NCBI RefSeq assembly: GCF_900141805.1
Contig: NZ_FQYN01000006.1
Coordinates: forward strand, 283,405-347,404
Direction: 5' to 3'
Source of the DNA: Hymenobacter daecheongensis DSM 21074
Lineage (GTDB): Bacteria; Bacteroidota; Bacteroidia; Cytophagales; Hymenobacteraceae
DNA length: 64,000 nucleotides
The position numbers and the translations under genes are program-made. Under the pieces are notes generated by a model. It worked only from the letters and a program-made list of their open reading frames with translations, did not search any database and was not told where the DNA came from. This document shows positions 31,580 to 40,131 of this stretch, piece after piece. The first letter of the stretch is position 1; each line of letters starts with the position of its first letter.

Positions 31580-31683
31580 CCTGTCATCCTGAGCTTGCGA
31601 AGGACCTCATGGGATAAGAACAATAATCGTAACAACGACTCGCGCTGGCGTGATAAGGTCCTTCGCAAGCTCAGGATGACAGG
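31580..31683. repeat. 28-bp inverted repeat of the GTCATCCTGAGC family
   Basis: Arms 31580-31607 and 31656-31683 are perfect reverse complements (outer part TGTCATCCTGAGCTTGCGAA). It begins 10 bases after the M1 stop codon. The same arm sequence occurs at 44786-44885, a variant at 60932-61102 and a degenerate piece at about 33990. Confidence 0.88.
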
Positions 31684-31739
31684 CGGCAATCAATCCACCA
31701 ACCAATCACCACCACCTCACCACCACCAAAACACCCCGC

Positions 31740-32201
31740 ATGAGCATCATCATCAGTAGCCTGAAACAGCTGGAGCAGTACGAGGGCCAGGAGCTGGGCC
31801 TTTCGCCCTATCACACCATCACGCAGGAGCAGATTAACCGCTTCGCCGACGCGACCCTCGACCACCAGTGGATTCACCTCGATGCGGAGCGGGCCAAAGC
31901 GGAGTCGCCCTTTGGCGGCACCATCGCGCACGGCTACCTCACCGTAGCGGTGCTGCCGTACCTGTGGCGGCAAATTGCGCAGATTGAGAACCTGAAGATG
32001 CAGGTGAACTACGAAATCGAGAGCCTACGCTTTAATCAGGCGGTGCTGGTGGATAGCGAGGTGCGGCTGCGGGCGCGGCTGCTATCGGTGAAGGACCTGC
32101 GCGGCATCGCCAAAGCCCGCATCGAGGTGACGCTAGAAATCAAAGACGCAAAGAAGCCGGCGTATACCGGGGTCATTACGTTTCTGTACCATTTTTTGTA
32201 A
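31740..32201 (+). CDS. MaoC-like (R)-specific enoyl-CoA hydratase
   Basis: A 153-residue hotdog-fold protein. The hydratase-2 motif is present: the active-site Asp and His lie in FADATLDHQWIHLDAERA, followed by SPFGGTIAHGYLTVAVLPYL. Members hydrate trans-2-enoyl-CoA in fatty-acid metabolism. No partner genes lie next to it. It starts directly after a CCA-rich stretch and ends before a complex palindromic repeat. Confidence 0.88.
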   Translation: MSIIISSLKQLEQYEGQELGLSPYHTITQEQINRFADATLDHQWIHLDAERAKAESPFGGTIAHGYLTVAVLPYLWRQIAQIENLKMQVNYEIESLRFNQAVLVDSEVRLRARLLSVKDLRGIAKARIEVTLEIKDAKKPAYTGVITFLYHFL

Positions 32202-32217
32202 GGGGGAAGGCAGAGCC

Positions 32218-32462
32218 AGGAGCTAGGAGTTAGAAGCTAGAAAGCCAGGATTTAAGAGCTAGAAAGCTAGTTCCCCTCCTTTTTTCAAGGAGGGGTTAGG
32301 GGTGGTTCAATCGTTGAACGGTTTTTTAGAGCTAATTAATTGTTCAACGACTTTCTAGCTCTAGCAACCACCCCGCCCTTCGGGCACCCCTCCTTGAAAA
32401 AAGGAGGGGAGTTAGTTGCTAGCCCTGGCTTTCTAGCTCCTGCCTCCCAACTCCTAGCTCCT
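32218..32462. repeat. mosaic palindrome (about 245 bp) with a CCCCTCCTTTTTTC core
   Basis: An interrupted inverted repeat: 32218-32231 with 32449-32462 (14 bp), 32235-32249 with 32424-32438 (15 bp), and a core 32273-32296 with 32386-32409. Each core arm can fold on itself (CCCCTCC/GGAGGGG). A small GCCC/GGGC hairpin is inserted in the right arm at 32375-32385. The core is the same family as the 58237-58359 palindrome. Confidence 0.8.
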
Positions 32463-32468
32463 AACCCC

Positions 32469-32476
32469 TACCTTTG
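32469..32476 (+). promoter_or_regulatory. candidate -7 promoter element of lpd
   Basis: TACCTTTG, 33 bases before the lpd ATG. It lies immediately after the palindromic repeat, so the upstream -33 region would be provided by repeat sequence. Confidence 0.45.
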
Positions 32477-32509
32477 CCCCACGCTGATTTCCACCGAATT
32501 CACCTCCTT

Positions 32510-33916
32510 ATGAATCAATACGACGTTACCGTCATCGGCTCGGGGCCGGGCGGTTATGTGGCGGCCATCCGCTGCGCCCAGCTCGGCCTTAAAACCGCCC
32601 TCATCGAGAAGTACAACACCCTCGGCGGCACTTGCCTCAACGTGGGCTGCATCCCCAGCAAGGCCCTGCTCGACAGCACCGAGCACTTCCACAACGCCCA
32701 CACCACGTTTAAGGAGCACGGCATCGAGCTGAGTGATTTGCAGGTGAACATGAACCAGATGATAGACCGCAAGAACGGCGTGGTGAAAGCCAACACCGAC
32801 GGCATCATCTACCTGATGAAAAAGAACAAAATCGACGTGCTGCACGGCGTCGGCTCGTTCGTAGATAAGAACCACATCAGCATTCAGCCCACCGCCGGCG
32901 GCGAGGCCCAGCAGATCGAAACCAAGAACGTCATCATCGCCACCGGCTCCAAGCCCACGGTGCTGCCGTTCATCGCCCAGGACAAGGAGCGCATCATCAC
33001 CAGCACCGAGGCGCTCAACATCCGCGAAGTGCCCAAGCATATGATTGTGATTGGGGGCGGCGTGATTGGCCTCGAAATGGCCTCCGTGTATGCCCGCCTC
33101 GGCGCGAAAGTGTCGGTGGTGGAGTTTATGGACTCGCTCATCCCCACCATGGACCGCGGCCTGGGCAAGGAGCTCAAGCGCATCCTGGGCAAAATCGGCA
33201 TCGAGTTTTTCCTGAGCCACAAAGTGACCGGCGCCACTCGCGCCGGCGACACCGTGACCGTGACGGCCCAGAACCCCAAGGGCGAGGAAGTGAAATTCGA
33301 GGGCGACTACTGCCTGGTGGCCGTGGGCCGCGTGCCCTACACCGCGGGCCTCAACCTGGAAGCCGCCGGCGTGCAGATGGAAGAGCGCGGCCGTATCAAG
33401 GTCGATGAGCACCTGCAAACCAACGTGCCCGGCATCTACGCCATCGGCGACGTGGTGCGCGGCGCCATGCTGGCCCATAAGGCCGAGGAAGAAGGCGTGT
33501 TCGTGGCCGAAACCATCGTGGGCCAGAAGCCGCACATCAACTACCTGCTCATCCCCGGCGTGGTGTACACCTGGCCCGAAGTGGCGGGAGTAGGCTACAC
33601 CGAAGAGCAGCTCAAGGAGCAGGGCCGCGCCTACAAAACCGGCAACTTCCCCTTCCGCGCCTCCGGCCGCGCCCGCGCCTCCATGGACCTCGACGGCTTC
33701 GTGAAAGTGCTGGCCGACAAGGAAACCGACGAAATCCTGGGCGTACACATGATCGGCCCCCGCATCGCCGATCTGATTGCCGAAGCTGTGACGGCCATGG
33801 AGTTCCGCGCCTCCGCCGAAGACGTAGCCCGCATGAGCCATGCCCACCCCACGTATGCCGAAGCCATGAAGGAAGCATGCCTGGCCGCTACGGAGAATAG
33901 GGCGCTGCATATGTAG
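32510..33916 (+). CDS. lpd: dihydrolipoyl dehydrogenase (E3)
   Basis: A 468-residue FAD flavoprotein that reoxidises dihydrolipoyl groups of 2-oxoacid dehydrogenase and glycine cleavage complexes. The FAD motif GSGPGGY is at about 10-16; the redox disulfide is C42-x4-C47 (GGTCLNVGCIPS); a NAD motif follows (VIGGGVIGLEMASVY); the C-terminal catalytic His is in MSHAHPTYAEAMKEA. ATG 32510 gives the normal N-terminus; a longer in-frame ORF does not. It likely serves the 2-oxoglutarate, branched-chain and glycine systems together. Confidence 0.97.
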   Translation: MNQYDVTVIGSGPGGYVAAIRCAQLGLKTALIEKYNTLGGTCLNVGCIPSKALLDSTEHFHNAHTTFKEHGIELSDLQVNMNQMIDRKNGVVKANTDGIIYLMKKNKIDVLHGVGSFVDKNHISIQPTAGGEAQQIETKNVIIATGSKPTVLPFIAQDKERIITSTEALNIREVPKHMIVIGGGVIGLEMASVYARLGAKVSVVEFMDSLIPTMDRGLGKELKRILGKIGIEFFLSHKVTGATRAGDTVTVTAQNPKGEEVKFEGDYCLVAVGRVPYTAGLNLEAAGVQMEERGRIKVDEHLQTNVPGIYAIGDVVRGAMLAHKAEEEGVFVAETIVGQKPHINYLLIPGVVYTWPEVAGVGYTEEQLKEQGRAYKTGNFPFRASGRARASMDLDGFVKVLADKETDEILGVHMIGPRIADLIAEAVTAMEFRASAEDVARMSHAHPTYAEAMKEACLAATENRALHM

Positions 33917-34040
33917 AACGTCATTCCGAGCATGTGGCGCATCAAGCCAGGGACCGAGGAATCTCTCTTGCTGACGTTGCCGAAGTAACCGTCATGCTGA
34001 GCTTGTCGAAGCATCTTTCCCGCTTCGTTGCCTGAAACCC

Positions 34041-34076
34041 AAAGCCACTGAAACTCCCCGGAGCTTCAGTGGCTTT
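34041..34076 (+). terminator. terminator upstream of the HEPN gene, closing lpd
   Basis: A 17-bp stem with one mismatch (34041-34057 with 34060-34076) followed by TTTTTT. Between lpd and this hairpin (33918-34020) lie degenerate copies of two palindrome families (GTCATTCCGAG and GTCATGCTGAGC). Confidence 0.8.
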
Positions 34077-34092
34077 TTTGTAGCTTCAAGCC

Positions 34093-34485
34093 ATGACCAA
34101 GCAAGACTATATTCTCCATTGGAAAGAAACATCTGAGCAGGAGTGGTCATCGGCGCAGGGGCTTTTTACAATGGGCAACTACCTCAACAGCCTGTTCCAC
34201 GCGCACCTACTTATTGAGAAGCTGAGTAAGGCGCATTGGGTGAAGGATAACGCGGACAACTTTCCGCCGCGCACGCACAACATCATCAGACTATGGCAGC
34301 AAACTGCGCTACAGCCCACATCCGACCAGGAACAGGTAGCCCTTGAATTGAACACTTTTCAAATGGAGGGTCGTTATCCGGATTACCAACGCATTGCCTA
34401 CCAACGGGCGACGCGGCCTTTCACGCAAGCATTGTTGACCGACACTTCTAATTTGCGCTCATGGTTACTCAGCAGTCTGCCATAG
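34093..34485 (+). CDS. HEPN-domain protein of a second HEPN/MNT pair
   Basis: A 130-residue helical protein with the HEPN pattern: TSEQEWSSAQGLFTMGNYLN, then HAHLLIEKLSKAHWV, and the C-terminal GRYPDYQRIA. The RYPD motif is intact here, unlike the first HEPN gene. Gene order is HEPN then MNT, the reverse of the pair at 25660. Its 3' end overlaps the MNT gene by 25 bases. Confidence 0.8.
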   Translation: MTKQDYILHWKETSEQEWSSAQGLFTMGNYLNSLFHAHLLIEKLSKAHWVKDNADNFPPRTHNIIRLWQQTALQPTSDQEQVALELNTFQMEGRYPDYQRIAYQRATRPFTQALLTDTSNLRSWLLSSLP

Positions 34486-34817
34486 AAGAAGCCCGCCAGT
34501 TTGCCGCCGAGTTACTGCAGCTAGCCATTCCGCTGCGAAAAGTCATCCTTTTCGGTTCCTTCGCCCGCAACGAGCAGCATGAATGGTCAGACATTGATTT
34601 GGCCCTAGTGGCCGATACGTTCACTGGTTTTGGCCCTGAAGACATTCGGCCATTTGTACGCGCCCTGGTAAAACACTGCGCTATCGAGCCCCACACCTTC
34701 TCGCCCGAGCAGTTCACCGACTGGAACCCCTTTGTGCAGGAAATAAAGCGCACCGGCATCGTCATCGGCGAGTGGGAGCCCACCGCCCCCGCCGAGAACC
34801 GGCCGGTTCATTTGTGA
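34461..34817 (+). CDS. MNT-type nucleotidyltransferase of the second pair
   Basis: A 118-residue minimal nucleotidyltransferase with GSFARNEQHEWSDIDLALV (GS ... DxD). It overlaps the preceding HEPN gene by 25 bases, consistent with coupled translation, and is closed by a good terminator. It sits just downstream of lpd. Confidence 0.82.
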   Translation: MVTQQSAIEEARQFAAELLQLAIPLRKVILFGSFARNEQHEWSDIDLALVADTFTGFGPEDIRPFVRALVKHCAIEPHTFSPEQFTDWNPFVQEIKRTGIVIGEWEPTAPAENRPVHL

Positions 34818-34840
34818 TTCTGCGTAAGGCGGCAGAAACG

Positions 34841-34877
34841 AAAAGCGGCTGGAGCTACTAGAGCTTCAGCCGCTTTT
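34841..34877. terminator. terminator between the MNT gene and the Roco gene
   Basis: Stem 34841-34856 with 34862-34877 (16 bp, one G-U type mismatch), AAAA before and TTTT in the right arm. It serves the convergent gene ends. Confidence 0.85.
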
Positions 34878-34887
34878 GCGTTATAAT

Positions 34888-37617
34888 TTAGTTTGCTATT
34901 ACATCAAAGAATGCTTTTACATCATCGAAATGCAAGTTATTCGATAGCTCCCTTACCCCTTTAAGCAAGGATGACAAAGCTTCGCCACCGTCTTGTATAT
35001 GTTTTAATTGTTCTCCTGAATTGCTTAGCGCTTGAGTAATACTCTTTAACTTTCTTGCCCATCCTTTTGCTTTCATGTCGCCACTATTCTGAGTGGCTTT
35101 AGCATCGTCAGCGAATTGAATTATCTTTTTTAAATTTTCACTTAAACTTTTGTTTGAACTCCCTAATTCTTCTAGTAAATAGTTTGCATCGCCTTTTATA
35201 TTGTTCCCTATATTATTTATTATTTGTATGTCTATATTAATGTTATTATCAATCCTTGCGTTTACGTTAGGGCTATTATTGTTTAGTATATTTACAACGA
35301 CTGACATTTTTTCATCCTGTTCTTCCTCGTTGGTTCGTTCTTTGAATTTGCCAATTGTTTCTTCCTTTGTTTCGAACAGGCTAGCTAAGTAACCTACATT
35401 AAAATCTCTTCCAAGTTTCGGGTGGAAGTAAATTCTTTTATTAGCACGAATATAGCTTATTAAGTCCTCATAGTTAACTATGCTATTTGTTTGTTCATCA
35501 AGTAACAATAGTTCGTTATAGCTCATATTGGCATAGCTTGATGTTATATCATAAAACTCACGTCTAATATGTTCCCATAAACCAAGTTTAGATTCGCCTT
35601 TTATTCTAATATATATGCGTTTTGCCTCTTTGTCAGCATGAATCATAGCAATAGATGTGCTTTTTGTGTCTTTTATCACTATGCCTGAATACCAATAGTT
35701 GTTCTCGTAGGTATCTGAAAGTCTTTTTGCTGTAAACCTATGCATAAGTGCAATTGGCATATAATCTTTGAATTGGAGTATGTATACACGAACATCAGTG
35801 CCTTTGAATTCACTATATTCCAGTTGGGGGGCTTTGCCAAATGCTGAAGGAAGTAGTAAATTCTTATCGTCTGGAGTGTAGCATAAATCAAATTTTTTCA
35901 TCATTCCAAGTATGTAGCCATAGTGACTATTGTCATAGACATAATCGTTGGCGTCAACTGGTTGTAATAATTCTTTGAAATCTTCCGTTTTGATGTGGCC
36001 ATACAAGGTAGAGGTCTTTTTAGAAGTGACTATCTTGTATACGCCCTGTGTAATCCAAGCAGGGCTTAGTACATGGAGTAAGCTTAAGTATGTGTCACCA
36101 AACCAAGTAATAGCGCCGATTGTTGTGAAATATTTCAGCAGTAGTTTTTGCGTTTTGTCATCATTTACGTTGTTTCTATCGCAAATACTGCTGTAAATTT
36201 CATAATTTAAATAATGCTGTTCGCCAGATGTTTGCTCCTCAATTAGTTTCTTTATATTGAACCAGTTATTAGGGAATTGTTCATCTACTGTTCTGAGCTT
36301 TGTGATATTGTTTTCTAAATGTTTTTTGAAATCCGATAGACCGAATTCAGTTTTGCAACTGACGTTGTAGAATCCTACAATATTATTGTACTTTTCTTTT
36401 AAGAATTTTCTATCGGCTATTTCATTAGCATTGTCGTCTTGTTTATTAAATACAACCAAAACAGGCGCACTTCCGCCAAGGCTTTCAATCTGCTGTAACC
36501 AATATTCAGGCTCCTCCTCCTTTCTATTGTCAAGTACAAGTATATACAGACATCCTTCCGTGAAAAAAAACTTGTGAACAGCATGTTGTATTTCTTGGCC
36601 ACCAAAATCCCAAATGTGGAATGTTAGTTTTCTTCCGTCCTCGTGAGGCAGTAACCAATGGTCGATTTTTATTCCATTAGTTTGAGGCTTGCTTTAGTCA
36701 AAGCTGTTGTGAAGTATTCTATCTATCAAGCTAGATTTGCCTGCGCTCCCGTCTCCTACTACAATTATACGTCCTTCAGACAAAGGCGCATGGCCAAACT
36801 TTTCTGCTGTGTTATAATAATTTCGTGTTGCGTCTTTGCCTAGTTCAATAACTGACATGGGAGGAAATCTTAATGGATTATTGAAGAGCTGTAAACCAGC
36901 TCTTCTTCTTATATACGTAGTTGTTCCTTCTAGCCAGTCATATTTTTGTGCTACATCTTTAGATATTTCTTTAATTAGATTGTTGTTTAAATCTAAATCT
37001 CTTATTTTGTTAATTTTAGCTAAAATGCTTATATCTTCTATTGAATTTCCGTCTAACATCGCCATTTTAAGTTTTGTAAAATTTCTAAAATATTCTAATG
37101 TAGTAATATTATTATCGCTTGCGCCTATCTCTTGTATATGTGGAAATGAGCTAAGGAAGCTGGGAGCATTGCTGTTTGTATTTTGAAAATATAGTTGCTC
37201 TAGTTTTATTAAATTTTGCAAAGGAGTTATGTCCTCGATTGGGTTGTCCCATATAGCTAATCTTGTAATATTATTTAACTGTATTAAAGGTGATATGTCT
37301 TGAATTAAATTTCCGCCTAGATATAGATACTCTAATTTGATAAGTTTTTGCAAAGGCTCTATATTTTTTACTTTATTTCTTGTTAAAGAAAGATGGACTA
37401 AATCAATCAATTTTTCTAGAGGAGTTGTATCGATAATATCTCCTTCAGGAAAAGATATGGAGACTATTTGGCCTTTTTCATTGAGTAAATACCCAGCTCC
37501 ATGCATATATCTTTCAGCGTCCTCCCTTTTATGCTCTGTAAGCTCTATTTGGTAAGATTTTTCTAGTTGCTGAATAATTTCTGGTTTTTGCGGAACGGAG
37601 TTGGTTTTTTGATTCAT
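34888..37617 (-). pseudogene. LRR-Roc-COR (Roco) GTPase interrupted by one in-frame TAA
   Basis: One continuous minus-strand frame of about 908 codons is broken only by TAA at 36694-36696 (codon 308). The first part (307 residues) carries leucine-rich repeats at about 66-215 and a P-loop GDGSAGKSS at 288-296. After the stop the same frame continues with TNGIKI (switch I), WDFGGQE (G3) and NKQD (G4), then a COR-like region and a polar, Asn-rich C-terminus that may be helical. Splitting a GTPase between its first and second motifs should abolish activity unless the stop is read through. The gene is much more AT-rich than its surroundings, suggesting transfer. A sequencing error is possible. Confidence 0.8.
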
Positions 37618-38083
37618 AGTGACGACGGTATGTAAATGCTAAATGAGTTGTTTCGTTTGCTAATATAGTGGCAAGAAACTTAAATCCGAGCATCATTCGT
37701 CGTAGATGCCATTTCTCCTCACGAAAAAGCTGCCCGCTGCATCAGCAATGAGCGGCTTTGCATTACCAAGTCAAATTATCTACCCTGGCAGATTAGCACG
37801 CCGAGCGGCAATGCCGTCTTTGACGGCGAGGAGTACCTCCACTTGATTGGTACTATGCTCCCCTCTACGTCGGCCAGGAAGTGGGTGACATTAGTGGCCC
37901 ATATGGCGCGCTTCAGCCATTTCCTGCGATGGATCTTGGACAGTGTCGTGCACCCGCCAACCTGTTAGCCATCCTCTGCGATAGTCACGTAATTGAAAAA
38001 AATAAATTAAATACGTGACTTTGCCAGTGAGAGCAACTACCTTATTAGTACTGCTGCCGCTTATTGGCAGCGCGGCTACTGGT
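37618..38083. other. gap between the Roco gene and the HTH gene
   Basis: The AT-rich composition ends at about 37690. On the plus strand a frame without an ATG start (about 37683-37967) reads to TAG and contains the hydrophobic/charged stretch DGEEYLHLIGTMLPSTSARK; I do not recognise it and it may be a gene remnant. A 9-bp inverted repeat AGTCACGTA/TACGTGACT (37983-37991 with 38012-38020) flanks an AT-rich core and could be an operator or promoter for the next gene. Confidence 0.4.
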
Positions 38084-38698
38084 ATGCATCGTACTCCCAC
38101 CTCCTTTTCCGAAACCACCGCGGCGGCGGTGCGCACGCACTTTGCCCTGACCCAGGCGGAGCTAGGGCGCTGGCTGGGCGTCAGCTTAGACCAGGTGCGA
38201 ACAGTGGAGGCGGGGCGGCGCAACTTTTCCCCCAAAGCCGCCGCCCGCCTGGCCCGCCTCGCTGAGCTGCTGCCTCCACTCGGCCCGGCGCTGCCCGCGC
38301 CCGACACCCTGCCGCCCCCACCGCCCCGGGTAGCGCAGGCGGCCAAAGAAACCCGCGAAGCCGAGCTGCTTCGGCGGCGGGTGCGGCGTTGCGAGCACCT
38401 GGCCTACCAGCTGGGCTTTCAGCTCGAAACGCTGGCCTTGCAGGATGCGGCCCTGCTGCGCCGACGGCAGGGGCTGGCGGCGCTGCGCCAAGGGCTGGCC
38501 ACCCCGCCCGCCGGGCCCGCCCCCGGCTACGATGCGGTGGGGGAGGAGGCCTGGCTCGCCCGCATAGAGGCCGACACGGCCGCGCTGCCCTCGCGCCCCG
38601 GCCCGCTGGCTCGTGCCCACCTGGCGTTGCGCCGGCAGCTGCTGCTGGAGGAGGCCGCCGCCCTGCGGCACCTGTTAGGCCCGGCTCCGGAGCTATAA
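38084..38698 (+). CDS. HTH (XRE-like) DNA-binding protein
   Basis: A 204-residue protein. ATG 38084 is preferred over a GTG at 38015, which would add a hydrophobic leader unlikely for a regulator. An XRE-like helix-turn-helix is visible near the N-terminus (HFALTQAELGRWLGVSLDQV, then RTVEAGRRNFSPKAAARLAR). The rest is Ala/Leu/Arg-rich helical sequence. It may bind the inverted repeat at 37983-38020 (inference). The base composition is very GC-rich, in sharp contrast to the neighbouring Roco gene. Confidence 0.6.
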   Translation: MHRTPTSFSETTAAAVRTHFALTQAELGRWLGVSLDQVRTVEAGRRNFSPKAAARLARLAELLPPLGPALPAPDTLPPPPPRVAQAAKETREAELLRRRVRRCEHLAYQLGFQLETLALQDAALLRRRQGLAALRQGLATPPAGPAPGYDAVGEEAWLARIEADTAALPSRPGPLARAHLALRRQLLLEEAAALRHLLGPAPEL

Positions 38699-38811
38699 CC
38701 AATCTGCATAAGTTAGTACCGATGGTTATTTCCCCGGCCTGGGTGAACCGGTAATGTTGTGCAGCGGCCGGATAGTCCGGCCGTACTATCACCTTTTTAC
38801 CCCTTTTATAT

Positions 38812-39231
38812 ATGGCCATTGATGTAACCCTGCTGCTCACCCGCGCCCAGTGCGACGAGGTGACCAAAGAGCTGGACAAGCGCCTGCGCCGGCTCGACAA
38901 CAAGGAGCAGAACTACGATTATCAGGACGAGGTGGGCGGCGAGTTTGCCACCGATCTGAACCAGGAGCTGACGGGCCTGAACCTGCGCATCGCCAACTTC
39001 GACTCGTATCTGGCTACCCTGACCGCGGGCACCCCCGAGCACGACCGCACCACCGACGACCGCCGCAAAGCCGATGACCGGCGCGGCGACATTCAGGCCC
39101 AGCAGCGCAAGCGCGGCGGACCCAAGGTGGTGCTGGGGCAGAGCGCCCTCAAGGAAACCCAGAGCCGCAGCGCTTCGCTGGAAGAAGACAAGGCCGCCGT
39201 AGTGGCCCACCGCGCCACCCTGTCGGCGTAG
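38812..39231 (+). CDS. small charged helical protein of unknown function
   Basis: A 139-residue hydrophilic protein rich in Asp, Arg, Lys and Gln, with heptad-like stretches (TKELDKRLRRLDNKEQNYDY), likely coiled coil. No signal peptide. It is followed by a good terminator. No family recognised. Confidence 0.6.
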   Translation: MAIDVTLLLTRAQCDEVTKELDKRLRRLDNKEQNYDYQDEVGGEFATDLNQELTGLNLRIANFDSYLATLTAGTPEHDRTTDDRRKADDRRGDIQAQQRKRGGPKVVLGQSALKETQSRSASLEEDKAAVVAHRATLSA

Positions 39232-39260
39232 CGCCGCGCTTGCCAAGGAAGCCGAAACAG

Positions 39261-39298
39261 AAAGCGGCCGAGGCTCCTGCCGGGGCTTCAGCCGCTTT
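39261..39298 (+). terminator. terminator downstream of the coiled-coil protein gene
   Basis: Stem 39261-39277 with 39282-39298 (17 bp, a few G-U pairs), followed by a T-run to about 39302. Confidence 0.75.
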
Positions 39299-39490
39299 TT
39301 TTAGGTGCCGGTGCGTCATGCGTCTGCGCGGCGCGCCAACCCGCAGGCGTTTCGACGCCCACCAGGCAGCGCCCTACCCTGCCCCCCAGAGCTACCCGCG
39401 GCCGACCGCAACGGGCATAATTATGTGATTGACTTTATCGTCCGTTTGCCTGATCTTATTCAGTAGGTAAACGTGCTTAAGCCAACGCCT

Positions 39491-40036
39491 ATGGAAACGC
39501 CCGCTTTTCTGTGCCGTCCGCAGCCCCTTACCACCCGCGCCATTCCTGGAGGGCTGTATACTTTTCTGGCCCGCGGCAGCCAGACGCAGCAGCGTTTCGC
39601 GCTGGCCGTCATCAGGATACAGGCCGGGGCCGAGCCACCCGCGCACTGCCACGTGCGCGAAGACGAAACCTTCTACCTTCAGCGCGGCAGGGTCCGGTTT
39701 CGCGTCGGCGACAACACCCTGGAGGCCCGGCCCGGCGACTGCGTCTATCTGCCGAAAGGTGTGCCGCACGCCTTCGAGGTAACCACCCCCGACGCCGAGA
39801 TGCTCATCTGGATCAGCCCGGCCGGCTTCGACGAGTGGCTGTGGACCAACAGCGCGCCGGCCCCCGATGGCCAGGCGCTGCCGCTGCCCCAGGGCCCGCC
39901 GCCCCCGGAGGTCATCGCCGAGTTCGTGCGCACCCTCGCCGACTACGGCGTGGAGCTATTGCCGCCCGGCGCGCCTCTCGGCCGCCAGCCCACGCCGGCA
40001 ACCGAACTGCTGCCGCACCAGGCCGGGCGCGGCTAG
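39491..40036 (+). CDS. cupin-domain protein
   Basis: A 181-residue protein with one cupin barrel. Motif 1 is AHCHVREDETFYLQRGRVRF (metal ligands likely the two His and Glu) and motif 2 PGDCVYLPKGVPHAFEV. Relatives include quercetin dioxygenase-like and other metal-binding enzymes; substrate cannot be told. ATG 39491 is chosen over a GTG 18 bases earlier. It lies 95 bases before the S41 peptidase. Confidence 0.8.
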   Translation: METPAFLCRPQPLTTRAIPGGLYTFLARGSQTQQRFALAVIRIQAGAEPPAHCHVREDETFYLQRGRVRFRVGDNTLEARPGDCVYLPKGVPHAFEVTTPDAEMLIWISPAGFDEWLWTNSAPAPDGQALPLPQGPPPPEVIAEFVRTLADYGVELLPPGAPLGRQPTPATELLPHQAGRG

Positions 40037-40131
40037 CTCTTGCGCCGCCGCTGGCGTGCGGGCCAGCCGGGAGGTGCCGCTTTTGTGCGTAGCTTCGGCG
40101 CAGTGGTACTTCTCCCTACCATTTGCGCCCG

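Noticed and set aside
32468..33910. 480-codon minus-strand frame with the same extent as lpd
   Set aside because: Exact antisense shadow of lpd with His/Gly/Val-rich composition.
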